Shown here piece by piece: positions 7,819-16,932 of a DNA stretch of 64,000 bases. Location of the stretch: the NCBI RefSeq assembly GCF_037404875.1, contig NZ_JBBELO010000019.1:62001-126000 (forward strand), written 5' to 3'. Source of the DNA: Orlajensenia sp037404875. GTDB lineage: Bacteria; Actinomycetota; Actinomycetes; Actinomycetales; Microbacteriaceae. Within the stretch, counting starts at the first letter, position 1; every line of letters begins with the position of its first letter. Both the position numbers and the translations under genes were made by a program. The notes under the pieces are model-generated. The model was not told where the DNA came from, searched no databases, and saw only the letters and a list, made by a program, of their open reading frames with translations.

Positions 7819-10026
7819 GTGACAGCGACGAGCCGGAGGTCCTCCGCAGCGGGGGCGGTTCCTCTCGGCATGGACACCGCTCTCAGCACCCTCCTCTCCT
7901 CGGCCATGGCCGGCGCGCTCGGCAAGGCGTTCGGAATCCGCACGGTTGCTGACCTGCTCGCACACTACCCGCGGCGCTACGCCCGGCGGGCCGAGCTGAG
8001 CCCGCTCGCCGAGCTTCCCCTCAACGAGAACGTGACGATCGTCGCCGAGGTGCGGCAGGTCAGGTCCCGCCCCATGAAGGCGCGGCGGGGCAGCATCCTC
8101 GAGGTCGAGATCTCGGATGGCACGGGCATACTCTGGCTCATCTTCTTCAACCAGCCATGGCGCGACCAGCAGCTGCGACCCGGCGTGCGCGGCATCTTCG
8201 CCGGCAAGGTGAGCGCCTACAAGAACGGGCGCCAGCTCGCCCATCCCGACTACCAGCTGCTGACCGACGAGGAGCGGTCCACCGATCCCGAGACCGCTCG
8301 ACGCTGGACCGAGACTCCGATCCCCATCTACCCGGCCACGAGCACCGTGGCGAGCTGGAAGATCGCCGGTGCGATCGTCGACGTGCTCGATCACCTCGGC
8401 CCCGTCGACGACCCGATCCCCGAGACCCTCCGCCGGCAACGGCGGCTGCTGGACGCGCGCGCGGCGTACGAGGCCATCCACCGGCCGACCACGGATGCCG
8501 ACTGGAAGCGGGCACGGGAGACCCTCAAATTCGGCGAGGCCTTCGTGCTGCAGGCCGCCCTCGTGCAGGAACGCGCACGCCGCAGGACGCTCGTCGGGGA
8601 GCCCCGCATACCGCGTGCCGGCGGCCTGCTGGAGCGCTTCGACGCCCGCCTGCCGTTTGCGCTCACCGGCGACCAGGTGCGAACCGGCGCCGAGATCGCC
8701 GCCGACCTTGCGGCATCCTCCCCGATGAACCGGCTCGTGCAGGGCGAGGTCGGTTCCGGCAAGACGCTTGTCGCCCTGCGGGCCATGCTCGCCGTCGCCG
8801 AGTCGGGAGGGCAGTCCGCCCTGCTGGCTCCGACAGAGGTGCTTGCCGCCCAGCACCTGCGTTCGATCGCGCGGGCGCTGGGCCCCGATCTGGCACCCGA
8901 GCTCATGCCCACGCTGCTCACCGGCCAGATGCCGACAGCCGACCGCCGGCAGGCCATGCTGCGCGTCGTCTCGGGACAGGCGCGCATCGTCGTGGGCACC
9001 CATGCCCTGCTCGGCGACTCGGTCGGGTTCTACGACCTCGGCCTCGTCGTCATCGACGAGCAGCATCGGTTCGGAGTGGACCAGCGGGAGGCGCTGCGGT
9101 TGAAGGGCAGCACGCCGCCGCACGTGCTCGTGCTGACGGCCACGCCCATCCCGCGCACGGTGGCCATGACCGTGTTCGGAGACCTCGACGTGAGCGTCAT
9201 CCGTGAGCTGCCGAAGGGCCGGGCGGGCATCGAGACCCACGTCGTGCCGCTCGCCGAGAAGCCGACCTGGTTCGGCCGGGTGTGGCAGCGCACCGCTGAG
9301 GAGCTCGCACTGGGCAGACAGGCGTTCGTCGTGTGCCCGGCGATCGAGTCCAAGCAGGGCGAAGAGGGGGAGAGCCTCGAGGAGGCAGAGGGCGAGCCCT
9401 CCGACACCGTGCCGATCGCCTCCGTCGTCGAGGTGCTCGAGGAGCTGCGGCGAACGCCGGCGCTCGCCGGCCGGCGCATCGAGGCGCTGCACGGCCGCAT
9501 GTCGGGCGATGAGAAGGATGACGTGATGCGCGCCTTCGCCGCCGGCCGCATCGACGTGCTCGTGGCCACCACCGTGATCGAGGTCGGCGTCGACGTGCCC
9601 AATGCGTCGACCATGGTCGTGCTCGACGCCGACCGGTTCGGCGTCTCGCAGCTGCATCAGTTGCGCGGGCGCGTCGGTCGCGGCACGGCCGCCGGCGTCT
9701 GCCTGCTCGTGACGCGGGCCCCCGCGGAGTCCCTCGCGCGCGAGCGCGTCGAGGCGGTCGCCGCCACGCTCGACGGGTTCGAGCTGGCGCAGGCCGACCT
9801 GGAACTGCGGCGTGAGGGCGACGTGCTCGGCCAGCGGCAGTCCGGGGGACGCTCCTCACTGCGACTGCTGCGGGTGGCGAGCGACGGCGACCTCATCGTG
9901 GAGGCCCGTGAGGCCGCCGAGGCGATCATCGCCGACGATCCCGAGCTCGCCGCCCTCCCGGCGCTGCGCACTGCGGTGGAGCGCAGGCTCGATGAATCCG
10001 AACGCGAGTTCCTGAACAAGGGTTGA
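7819..10026 (+). CDS. recG: ATP-dependent DNA helicase RecG
   Basis: RecG remodels stalled replication forks and Holliday junctions. The 735-residue protein has an N-terminal wedge/OB region (about 60-180), Walker A in QGEVGSGKT at about 305-315, a DEQHRFGV box II near residue 413, and the helicase C domain with TATPIPRT, VIEVGVDVPNA and HQLRGRVGRG. The full length and motif order match the family. An internal ATG at 7870 is possible, but the leaderless promoter favours the GTG. The next gene, coaD, has its own promoter 140 nt downstream. Confidence 0.96.
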   Translation: MTATSRRSSAAGAVPLGMDTALSTLLSSAMAGALGKAFGIRTVADLLAHYPRRYARRAELSPLAELPLNENVTIVAEVRQVRSRPMKARRGSILEVEISDGTGILWLIFFNQPWRDQQLRPGVRGIFAGKVSAYKNGRQLAHPDYQLLTDEERSTDPETARRWTETPIPIYPATSTVASWKIAGAIVDVLDHLGPVDDPIPETLRRQRRLLDARAAYEAIHRPTTDADWKRARETLKFGEAFVLQAALVQERARRRTLVGEPRIPRAGGLLERFDARLPFALTGDQVRTGAEIAADLAASSPMNRLVQGEVGSGKTLVALRAMLAVAESGGQSALLAPTEVLAAQHLRSIARALGPDLAPELMPTLLTGQMPTADRRQAMLRVVSGQARIVVGTHALLGDSVGFYDLGLVVIDEQHRFGVDQREALRLKGSTPPHVLVLTATPIPRTVAMTVFGDLDVSVIRELPKGRAGIETHVVPLAEKPTWFGRVWQRTAEELALGRQAFVVCPAIESKQGEEGESLEEAEGEPSDTVPIASVVEVLEELRRTPALAGRRIEALHGRMSGDEKDDVMRAFAAGRIDVLVATTVIEVGVDVPNASTMVVLDADRFGVSQLHQLRGRVGRGTAAGVCLLVTRAPAESLARERVEAVAATLDGFELAQADLELRREGDVLGQRQSGGRSSLRLLRVASDGDLIVEAREAAEAIIADDPELAALPALRTAVERRLDESEREFLNKG

Positions 10027-10163
10027 TGCGGCCCCGTCGGTCGCCATCGTGGCGCCGCCGCCACGCGCGGCGGGATGCCGCAGCCTGCACCGCCTCCTGA
10101 ACAGGGGGAGCGGATGTTGAGGATTCACACGGGAACCCCAGCGGTGTGCCCCTGAGCCCGCGC

Positions 10164-10169
10164 TAATGT
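10164..10169 (+). promoter_or_regulatory. -10 box of coaD (leaderless)
   Basis: TAATGT ends 7 nt before the ATG at 10177. It fixes that ATG as the start in preference to the in-frame GTG at 10168, which overlaps the box. Confidence 0.6.
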
Positions 10170-10176
10170 GAGGAAC

Positions 10177-10665
10177 ATGCGCAGGATCGCTGTCGTTCCC
10201 GGTTCATTCGACCCCGTCACACTGGGTCACCTCGACGTCATTGCGCGCGCAGCCGGTCTCTACGACGAACTCCACGTGCTCGTCGTGCACAATCCCGAGA
10301 AGAGCGCCCTGCTCCCCATCGCCCAGCGCGTGAGCCTGCTCGAGCGCTCCATCGCCGACGCGGGCGTCGGCGGCAACGTGATCGTCGCATCCTGGAGCAT
10401 GGGCCTGCTCGTGGACTACTGCACCGATGTCGGAGCCAGCGTTCTCGTGAAGGGCGTGCGCTCCCAGGTCGACGTCGCCTACGAGACGCCCATGGCGATC
10501 GTCAACCGCAACCTCGCAGGCGTCGAGACCGTCTTCCTGCTCCCCGACCCAGCACACGCCCTCGTCTCCAGCTCGCTCGTGCGACAGGTGGCCTCACTTG
10601 GTGGCGACGTCGCCCCCTACGTGCCCGCCGCCGTCGCCGATTTCCTCCAGGGATCTTTACGATGA
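10177..10665 (+). CDS. coaD: Phosphopantetheine adenylyltransferase
   Basis: CoaD transfers AMP to 4'-phosphopantetheine in coenzyme A synthesis. The 162-residue protein has the nucleotidyltransferase signature GSFDPVTLGH (the T/HxGH motif) at the N-terminus and the SSSLVR block near the C-terminus. Length is typical. Its stop overlaps the ATG of the next gene (ATGA at 10662-10665), which places CoA synthesis in one operon with the MoxR/DUF58/transglutaminase genes. Confidence 0.96.
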   Translation: MRRIAVVPGSFDPVTLGHLDVIARAAGLYDELHVLVVHNPEKSALLPIAQRVSLLERSIADAGVGGNVIVASWSMGLLVDYCTDVGASVLVKGVRSQVDVAYETPMAIVNRNLAGVETVFLLPDPAHALVSSSLVRQVASLGGDVAPYVPAAVADFLQGSLR

Positions 10666-11702
10666 ACAGCTACGCCACCCGCATCCCGACCGATTCCTCC
10701 GTCGCCCCGAGCGACGACACCGAGGCGATGGGGCTCGAGGAGGTCAACCACCACGCCCGGCTCATCATGGGCAACGTCGAGTCGGTCATCGCCGGCAAGC
10801 ACGGGGCCGTGCGCACCGCACTCACCGTGCTGCTCGCCGAGGGGCACCTGCTGATCGAGGACGTGCCGGGCGTCGGCAAGACGATGCTCGCGAAGGCGCT
10901 CGCCAAGTCGGTGGACTGCACCGTCAGCCGCATCCAGTTCACCCCCGACCTGCTGCCGTCGGATGTCACGGGCGTCTCGATGTTCAACCAGGCGGAGCGC
11001 CGGTTCGAGTTCAAGCCGGGCGCCGTGTTCGCGAACATCGTGATCGGCGATGAGATCAACCGGGCATCGCCGAAGACCCAGTCCGCGCTGCTGGAGTGCA
11101 TGGAGGAGCGCCAGGTCACCGTCGACGGCACGACCTACCCGCTCTCCTCGCCGTTCACCGTGGTCGCCACGCAGAACCCCATCGAGATGGAGGGCACCTA
11201 CGCGCTCCCCGAGGCCCAGCGCGACCGCTTCATGGCGCGCATCTCGATGGGCTACCCCGACAGCGAGAACGAGCTCGAGATGCTCACGACCCGCGACCTC
11301 ACGAGCCCGCTCGAGCGCCTGGACGCGGTCGTCACGCTCTCGCAACTGCAGGCCATGATGGCCGCGGCGCGCGCCGTCTTCGCCGCTCCCGGCGTGAAGG
11401 AGTACGCCGTCGACCTCGTTCGTGCCACGCGCGAGGACCGCGACCTGCGCCTCGGCGGCTCGCCGCGCGCCACCCTCCAGTTGGTGCGCGCGGCGAAGGC
11501 TCACGCCGCGCTGCACGGTCGCGATTTCGTGCTCCCCGACGACATCGACGACCTCGCCGTCGCGGTGCTCGGCCACCGCCTCGTGCCCACCAGCCGGGCG
11601 CTCGGCCACCACCACGCCGACACGGCGGCGCTCATCGAGGAGATCGTGCAGCGCATCGTCTCCCAGACGCCGGTGCCACTCGGAAACCAGAAGCGGGGCT
11701 GA
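10662..11702 (+). CDS. MoxR family AAA+ ATPase
   Basis: A 346-residue AAA_3 ATPase of the MoxR group. Walker A is EDVPGVGKTML (about residues 66-76) and Walker B is IVIGDEINRA (about 126-135), followed by the sensor block VATQNPIEMEGTY and a lid domain. MoxR proteins act as chaperone-like ATPases and are usually encoded with DUF58 and transglutaminase proteins, as here. The substrate is unknown. The ATGA overlap with coaD and the 7-nt gap to the DUF58 gene indicate co-transcription. Confidence 0.92.
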   Translation: MNSYATRIPTDSSVAPSDDTEAMGLEEVNHHARLIMGNVESVIAGKHGAVRTALTVLLAEGHLLIEDVPGVGKTMLAKALAKSVDCTVSRIQFTPDLLPSDVTGVSMFNQAERRFEFKPGAVFANIVIGDEINRASPKTQSALLECMEERQVTVDGTTYPLSSPFTVVATQNPIEMEGTYALPEAQRDRFMARISMGYPDSENELEMLTTRDLTSPLERLDAVVTLSQLQAMMAAARAVFAAPGVKEYAVDLVRATREDRDLRLGGSPRATLQLVRAAKAHAALHGRDFVLPDDIDDLAVAVLGHRLVPTSRALGHHHADTAALIEEIVQRIVSQTPVPLGNQKRG

Positions 11703-11709
11703 GCCCGAG

Positions 11710-13062
11710 ATGACGGCACGGGATCGTTCGCAGCGGCCGTGGTGGCCGCGGCCGACGCTGCGCGGGGTCGTCTTCCTCTCGGCCGGGGCCCTGCTGTTCC
11801 TGTACGGGCTCTTCCTCGAGCGTCGCGACGCCCTCTTCATCGGATGCTTCCTCATCGCCGTGCCGGTCGTCGCCATGGGCTACGTGCTCGTGCGCCGGCT
11901 GCGGATGCACGTCACGCGCAGCTTCAGCCCGCCCATCGTGGTGGCCGGAAGCGAGAGCGTCGTCGCTCTCGTGGTGCAGAACCTCTCGGCACGGCCGAGC
12001 TACGGGGCGCGCTGGCGCGACTCCGCAGAGCCCGGCATCACGGTGCCCGGCCAGACGATTCTGCCGGGCCTGGGCCGGCACGGTCGCCCCGATGAGGGCG
12101 ACACGGCTCGGCTGGAGTACACGCTCACGCCGCGCCGGCGCGGCATCTTCGGCATCGGTCCGCTGGTCATCTTCCGCAGCGACCCGTTCAGCCTGGCCAC
12201 GGGCGAGCAGGTTCTGGGGGAGGCGCACGACCTGGTCGTGACACCGCGCGTCACCGCGCTGCCGGGCAACGCCCTCTCGCTGACGAGCGGCGAGGGCTCG
12301 CTGCATGAGCTGCTGCGGCACACGAACCCCAACTCCGATGAGCTCATCGCCCGCGAGTACCGTCCGGGCGACCCCTTGCGGCGCATGAACTGGCCGGCCA
12401 CGGCGCGCCACGGCGAGTTGATGGTGCGGCAGGAGGAGCAGCGCAGCAATCCCGAGGCACGGATGATCATCGACACGAGCCTGTCGGGCGCCGGCTCCCG
12501 CGCCGGCGGGGCGCTGCCCGACCGACGCGCCCGCCTCGAGGCCGCGTTCGAGCTCGCGCTCGAGATGGCGGCATCCGTCGGCATCCACCTGCTCGAGGCC
12601 GGCTTCAGCCTCGACGTCGTCGAAACCGGCCCGAGTCAGCTCTCGCCGGCCGCCGAGCGGGTACGCGGGGGACTGCGGGGCGATGCCCCCACCACCTACC
12701 GGGTGCCGGCGGGGGACCGCGAGTTCCTCGAGGGACTGGCCGGCCTGTCCGTTCCCCGCGGCGGCCGAGTCGGCTCCGACCTCCCCGAGTCGCCCGGGAG
12801 CGCGGTGCGCAATCCCACCGTGCGCATCCCGGCCTTCGCCGTGCTCGTGGATCCCGATGAGCGCGAGTGCCGTGAGCTGGTGGCGCTGCGGCCCTATTGC
12901 GACCCCGCCGTGGCGTTCGTGACGGAGACCGTTGCCCCGGCGCTCGTGGAGCGCCTGGAGGACGGCGGCTGGACCTGCGTGCCGGTGCGCACCGTGCGGG
13001 GGATCGCCGCGGCGTGGGCGAGCCTTGATCGTACGGGGAGGAGCGTGCATGAGCCGGTCTGA
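11710..13062 (+). CDS. DUF58 domain-containing membrane protein
   Basis: A 450-residue protein with two transmembrane segments near the N-terminus (about residues 18-60). It carries the DUF58 signature in which the block REYRPGDPLRRMNWPATARH links to a von Willebrand A-like fold. DUF58 proteins are partners of MoxR ATPases; a role in envelope assembly is inferred from family context, not from a visible active site. The ATG is 7 nt after the ATPase stop, and the 3' end overlaps the transglutaminase gene by 14 nt. Confidence 0.88.
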   Translation: MTARDRSQRPWWPRPTLRGVVFLSAGALLFLYGLFLERRDALFIGCFLIAVPVVAMGYVLVRRLRMHVTRSFSPPIVVAGSESVVALVVQNLSARPSYGARWRDSAEPGITVPGQTILPGLGRHGRPDEGDTARLEYTLTPRRRGIFGIGPLVIFRSDPFSLATGEQVLGEAHDLVVTPRVTALPGNALSLTSGEGSLHELLRHTNPNSDELIAREYRPGDPLRRMNWPATARHGELMVRQEEQRSNPEARMIIDTSLSGAGSRAGGALPDRRARLEAAFELALEMAASVGIHLLEAGFSLDVVETGPSQLSPAAERVRGGLRGDAPTTYRVPAGDREFLEGLAGLSVPRGGRVGSDLPESPGSAVRNPTVRIPAFAVLVDPDERECRELVALRPYCDPAVAFVTETVAPALVERLEDGGWTCVPVRTVRGIAAAWASLDRTGRSVHEPV

Positions 13063-15382
13063 GACCCGTTCCCTGTTCGCGACCCGCGGCCGGCCCTACT
13101 GGCCGCTGACGCTCGCGCTCCTGCTGCTGCTGCTCATCGGATCGATGGCCCTCGGTCCCGTGCTGCGTGGAGCGTCGTGGTGGTGGGTGATGGCGGCGGT
13201 CGCGAGCATCACCCTGGTGTGCTCCGCCCTCTTCCGCAAGCTGAACTGGTCGCCGGCCCTCGTGCCGCTCGGCGCAGCGGGCGTGCTCATCGTCGTGCTC
13301 ACGCTGTTCTTCGGCAACGGGACCGGCCTGCTCTGGCTCATCCCCACGCCCGGAACCTTCCAGACGTGGGGATCGCTCGCGGATGCCGGCACGCTCTCGA
13401 TCCAGCAGCAGGCCGTTCCCGCCGTCCCCTATCCCGGCATCGTCTTCCTGCTCGCCGTGGGCGCCGGACTCATCGCCATCGCGCTCGACGTCGTCGGCGT
13501 CATCCTGCGCTCCCCGGCCATCGCCGGCATCCTCGTGCTCATCCCCATGGCCGTTCCCGCCCTCGTGACGAAGGCCGGCGCCAATGTGTGGATGCTCGTC
13601 GTGGCGGCGGCCGCCTACCTGCTCGTCCTGCGCGTCGACGTGCGCCTGCGCCGAGCCGAGGAGGCGGCGTCACCGGAACGGGGACGCGCGGCTCCGCGCA
13701 GCGTCGGTCCGGTGCGTCAGGGACCGGGGCCGGTGTGGGGTTCGCTCGGGGTGGGAGTGATCGGCGTCGTCGGCGCACTCGTGCTCTCGGTGGCGACCCC
13801 GGCTCTCTCGGACTCCACCCTGCTGCAGTCGCGGTCCACCGGCGTGCTCTTCGGAGCCGGCGTCAGTCCCCTCATCGACCTCGGACAGGACCTTCGCCGA
13901 CCCGAGGAGACCCTCGCACTGCACTACAGCACGGATGCGGACCGCCAGCCCTACTTCAAGCTGCTCACGCTGGATGAGTTCTCGGAGGATCGCGACTGGG
14001 TCGCCGGCCACGGTGCCGTCGACCCCGCGAACACCGTTGAGCGCATCGGGCCGGCCCGCGGGCTGACCGACGACGACGTCAAGCGCGAAGAGGTGAAGAC
14101 CTCGGTCCACGTCGACGGGGTCGTCAGTTCCTGGCTGCCTGTGCCGTACCCGGCGACCTCGGTGGCGGGCCTCGGGGGCAGCTGGAACTGGGATGCGGAC
14201 GCCCTCACCGTCTCGAGCGACCGGGCCACGACCCGCGGGCAGGACTACACCGTCAAGAGCCTCGCCGTCGCGCCGACGGCCGACCAGTTGCGCCAGGCGG
14301 GCACGGAATATCCCGCCGACGTGATCTCGAAGGTCGCGCTGCCCGAGCAGACACCGGAGGTCATCGCCCAGACCGCCCGCGACGTGACAGCCGGAACGGA
14401 CAATCCCTACGACGCTGCCGTGGCGATGCAGCGCTACCTGCGCAGCACCGCCTTCGCCTATTCGACGACAGCGCCGGTCGATGAGGGCTACGACGGTGGC
14501 AGCCTCGAGATCGTCGCACAGTTCCTGCAGGTAAAGAAGGGGTACTGCATCCACTTCGCCTCGACGATGGCGGTGATGGCCCGCACGCTCGGCATCCCGG
14601 CCCGGCTCGCCCTCGGCTACCTGCCCGGCGAGGCGACGCGCGACTCCTTCCAGGGCAACACCCGCTGGAACGTGTCCTCGCACGACCTGCACGTCTGGCC
14701 CGAGCTCTACTTCCCGGGGACCGGGTGGGTCAGCTTCGAGCCCACGACCGGTCGTGGTTCCATCCCCGACTACGCGCGGGCAGCGGCGGCGGCGGGTACG
14801 ACCACGGCGCCGCCGACGCAGACGGATGCGCAGGAGCGCGCCGAGCAGCAGCGCAACCAGCACGGCGACGTCTCGAGCACCACGGATTCGTGGACGGACA
14901 GTCTCGTGGGCGTGCTGCAAATCGGCGGCATCGTGGTCGGCGTGCTCCTGCTGCTCCTGCTGCCGTTCCTGGTTCGCAAGGGCGTGCGGTTCGCTCGCCG
15001 GCGGCGGGTGCGACGGGGCCGTGGCTCGCCGGAACTGCTGTGGCGCGAAGTGGCCGACACGGCATCCGACTACGGCCATGCCGTTCCCGACACCGAGACC
15101 GCGCGGCACCTCGCGCACCGCATCGTGGGCCTCGATTCGGCGGATGCGGGCCTCGCCGACAGCGTGGAGCGTCTGCTCGTCGCGGTGGAGCGTGAACGGT
15201 ACGCACCGCCGGAGGCCGCGGCCCGCGACGCGTCGGGACTGCTCGGCGACCTCGACCTCGTGCTCGCCGCCGTGCGTTCCCGTGCCACGTGGCCGGCGCG
15301 GCTGCGTGCTGCGCTGCTTCCGCGTTCGCTGCGACCGGCGGCGTTCGGGCCGGGGAGTGCGAGCGCCGCCACACCGGCCTGA
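13049..15382 (+). CDS. Membrane-bound transglutaminase-like protein
   Basis: A 777-residue TgpA-type protein. About six or seven hydrophobic segments fill the first 230 residues. An extracytoplasmic transglutaminase core follows, with Cys500 in KKGYCIHFAS and His548 in HDLHVWPELYF; the third catalytic position is Glu564 in FEPTTG. A further membrane segment lies near residue 640, then a cytoplasmic DUF4129-like tail. The start has an upstream GGGGAGGAG. Together with the MoxR and DUF58 proteins it forms a widespread envelope module of unproven function. Confidence 0.9.
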   Translation: MSRSETRSLFATRGRPYWPLTLALLLLLLIGSMALGPVLRGASWWWVMAAVASITLVCSALFRKLNWSPALVPLGAAGVLIVVLTLFFGNGTGLLWLIPTPGTFQTWGSLADAGTLSIQQQAVPAVPYPGIVFLLAVGAGLIAIALDVVGVILRSPAIAGILVLIPMAVPALVTKAGANVWMLVVAAAAYLLVLRVDVRLRRAEEAASPERGRAAPRSVGPVRQGPGPVWGSLGVGVIGVVGALVLSVATPALSDSTLLQSRSTGVLFGAGVSPLIDLGQDLRRPEETLALHYSTDADRQPYFKLLTLDEFSEDRDWVAGHGAVDPANTVERIGPARGLTDDDVKREEVKTSVHVDGVVSSWLPVPYPATSVAGLGGSWNWDADALTVSSDRATTRGQDYTVKSLAVAPTADQLRQAGTEYPADVISKVALPEQTPEVIAQTARDVTAGTDNPYDAAVAMQRYLRSTAFAYSTTAPVDEGYDGGSLEIVAQFLQVKKGYCIHFASTMAVMARTLGIPARLALGYLPGEATRDSFQGNTRWNVSSHDLHVWPELYFPGTGWVSFEPTTGRGSIPDYARAAAAAGTTTAPPTQTDAQERAEQQRNQHGDVSSTTDSWTDSLVGVLQIGGIVVGVLLLLLLPFLVRKGVRFARRRRVRRGRGSPELLWREVADTASDYGHAVPDTETARHLAHRIVGLDSADAGLADSVERLLVAVERERYAPPEAAARDASGLLGDLDLVLAAVRSRATWPARLRAALLPRSLRPAAFGPGSASAATPA

Positions 15383-15400
15383 TGCGCGTGCCACCGCCGG

Positions 15401-15406
15401 TAGAAT
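15401..15406 (+). promoter_or_regulatory. -10 box of yceD/rpmF (leaderless)
   Basis: TAGAAT ends 6 nt before the GTG at 15413, so the yceD-rpmF mRNA should begin at the start codon. Confidence 0.6.
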
Positions 15407-15412
15407 CGGGGG

Positions 15413-15982
15413 GTGAGCAAGATCGAGAAGACGCCGTACAAGGTCAACGTTCGCGACCTCGTGCACCGCCCGGGCGAGATGCGCGAACAGCACTTCAGCA
15501 TCCCCGTCGACGAGGATCTGGGCGAGGGGCTCGTGGCGGTGAAGGCCGGCGACTGGATCGACGTCGACCTGCGTCTGGAGTCCGTGCACGAGGGCATCCT
15601 CGCCTCGGGCGAGGCCTCCGCGACGGCCGCGGGAGAGTGCGGTCGATGCCTGACTGACATCGAGCTGAGTGTCCAAGTCGAGTTTCAGGAGCTTTTCGCG
15701 TATTCTCGTGAGGAAGCTTTCGAGTTTGAGGTTCAAGACGACCACGTGGATCTTGAACCTCTTGTCAGGGATGCGGTGGTGCTCGCACTGCCGTTCCAGC
15801 CGGTCTGCCGGCCTGACTGCCCCGGTCTCGATCCCGAGACCGGATTGCGGCTGGCCGATCATCCCGAACTCATCGCACGAGCACAGCGCGACCCGCGCTG
15901 GGACGCGCTTGCGGGCCTGGAAGCTTCCTCAGACATCAGCGCCGGCGCCCCGGCGCCCGCTGAACCGAAGAAAGAGAGATAG
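15413..15982 (+). CDS. yceD: YceD/DUF177 family protein
   Basis: A 189-residue DUF177 protein, encoded directly upstream of rpmF as in most bacteria. E. coli YceD affects 23S rRNA accumulation; the mechanism is unclear. The pattern GECGRCL and the later PVCRPDCPGL supply four cysteines that could bind a metal. The C-terminus is an Ala/Pro-rich tail. GTG start, with a leaderless promoter. The stop is 2 nt before rpmF, whose ribosome binding site lies within the yceD 3' end. Confidence 0.9.
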   Translation: MSKIEKTPYKVNVRDLVHRPGEMREQHFSIPVDEDLGEGLVAVKAGDWIDVDLRLESVHEGILASGEASATAAGECGRCLTDIELSVQVEFQELFAYSREEAFEFEVQDDHVDLEPLVRDAVVLALPFQPVCRPDCPGLDPETGLRLADHPELIARAQRDPRWDALAGLEASSDISAGAPAPAEPKKER

Positions 15983-15984
15983 TC

Positions 15985-16188
15985 ATGGCTGTTCCCAAGC
16001 GGAAGAAGTCACGCGCCAACACGCACGCACGCCGCTCGCAGTGGAAGGCCGAGGTTCCCGCCCTGGTCAAGACCGTCGAGAACGGCAAGGTCACCTACAG
16101 CCTTCCGCACCGTGCGAAGGTCGTCGAGGACTCCGCGGGAACCCCGCTGTTCCTCGAGTACAAGGGTCGCAAGGTCGCCGACGTCTAG
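15985..16188 (+). CDS. rpmF: 50S ribosomal protein L32
   Basis: A 67-residue L32 starting MAVPKRKKSRANTHARRSQ, which is typical. This copy has no CxxC pairs, so it is the zinc-independent form. GAAAGAGAG precedes the ATG. It is expressed with yceD. Confidence 0.97.
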   Translation: MAVPKRKKSRANTHARRSQWKAEVPALVKTVENGKVTYSLPHRAKVVEDSAGTPLFLEYKGRKVADV

Positions 16189-16221
16189 GTCGAGCAACCC
16201 CCGCCGCCCTCACGCGCACCG

Positions 16222-16926
16222 ATGATCGCACCGGAAGCACCACGGGCAGAACTTCTCGAGAAGCTCGGCATCGATATCGATGACGGGCTTCTCGAGCTTG
16301 CGCTGACCCATCGCTCGTACGCCTACGAGCACGGCGGCATCCCCACGAACGAGCGCCTGGAGTTCCTCGGGGACTCCGTGCTCGGGCAGGCCGTGACGGT
16401 GATGCTCTACCGCGACCACCCGGAACTCAGCGAGGGCGACCTCGCCAAGCGCCGGGCGAGCCTGGTCTCGAGCGTCGCGCTCTCCGAGATCGCCGACGGC
16501 CTGGGTCTCGGCCGGTTCATCCGGCTGGGCCGCGGCGAGGCGCAGACCGGTGGACGGGCCAAGCCCTCCATCCTCGCGGACACGGTGGAGGCCATCATCG
16601 GAGCGGTTTACCTGGACTCGGGCCAGGATGCCGCGACGCGCTTCGTGCTCGAGCTCATCCAGCCGCTGCTCGCCGATCCCGCTCGCTTCGGCGCGGCGAT
16701 GGACCCCAAGACGAGCCTGCAGGAGAGCGCCGCCCGCATCGGCGCCAGCGCGCCGGTCTACGTGCTCACCGAGAGCGGACCCGACCACGCGAAGATCTTC
16801 CTGGCCACCGTGAGCGTGGGCGAGACCATCGCAACCGGTGAGGGCACGAGCAAGAAGAATGCCGAGATGGCTGCCGCACTGCAGGCGTGGTCGCTGCTGA
16901 ACCACGCCCGTCCCGTCGAGCGCTGA
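16222..16926 (+). CDS. rnc: Ribonuclease III
   Basis: RNase III cuts double-stranded RNA in rRNA and mRNA processing. The 234-residue protein has the catalytic signature NERLEFLGDSVL at residues 43-54, the downstream catalytic block LADTVEAIIGAVYLD, and a C-terminal double-stranded RNA binding domain with PKTSLQE and GEGTSKKNAEMAAA. It lies 33 nt after rpmF and 6 nt before mutM and probably shares the yceD transcript. Confidence 0.96.
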   Translation: MIAPEAPRAELLEKLGIDIDDGLLELALTHRSYAYEHGGIPTNERLEFLGDSVLGQAVTVMLYRDHPELSEGDLAKRRASLVSSVALSEIADGLGLGRFIRLGRGEAQTGGRAKPSILADTVEAIIGAVYLDSGQDAATRFVLELIQPLLADPARFGAAMDPKTSLQESAARIGASAPVYVLTESGPDHAKIFLATVSVGETIATGEGTSKKNAEMAAALQAWSLLNHARPVER

Positions 16927-16932
16927 GTCGCC

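Noticed and set aside
10027..10163. GC-rich inverted sequence after recG as a terminator.
   Set aside because: The stems are short and there is no T-tract. In this base composition such pairings are expected by chance.
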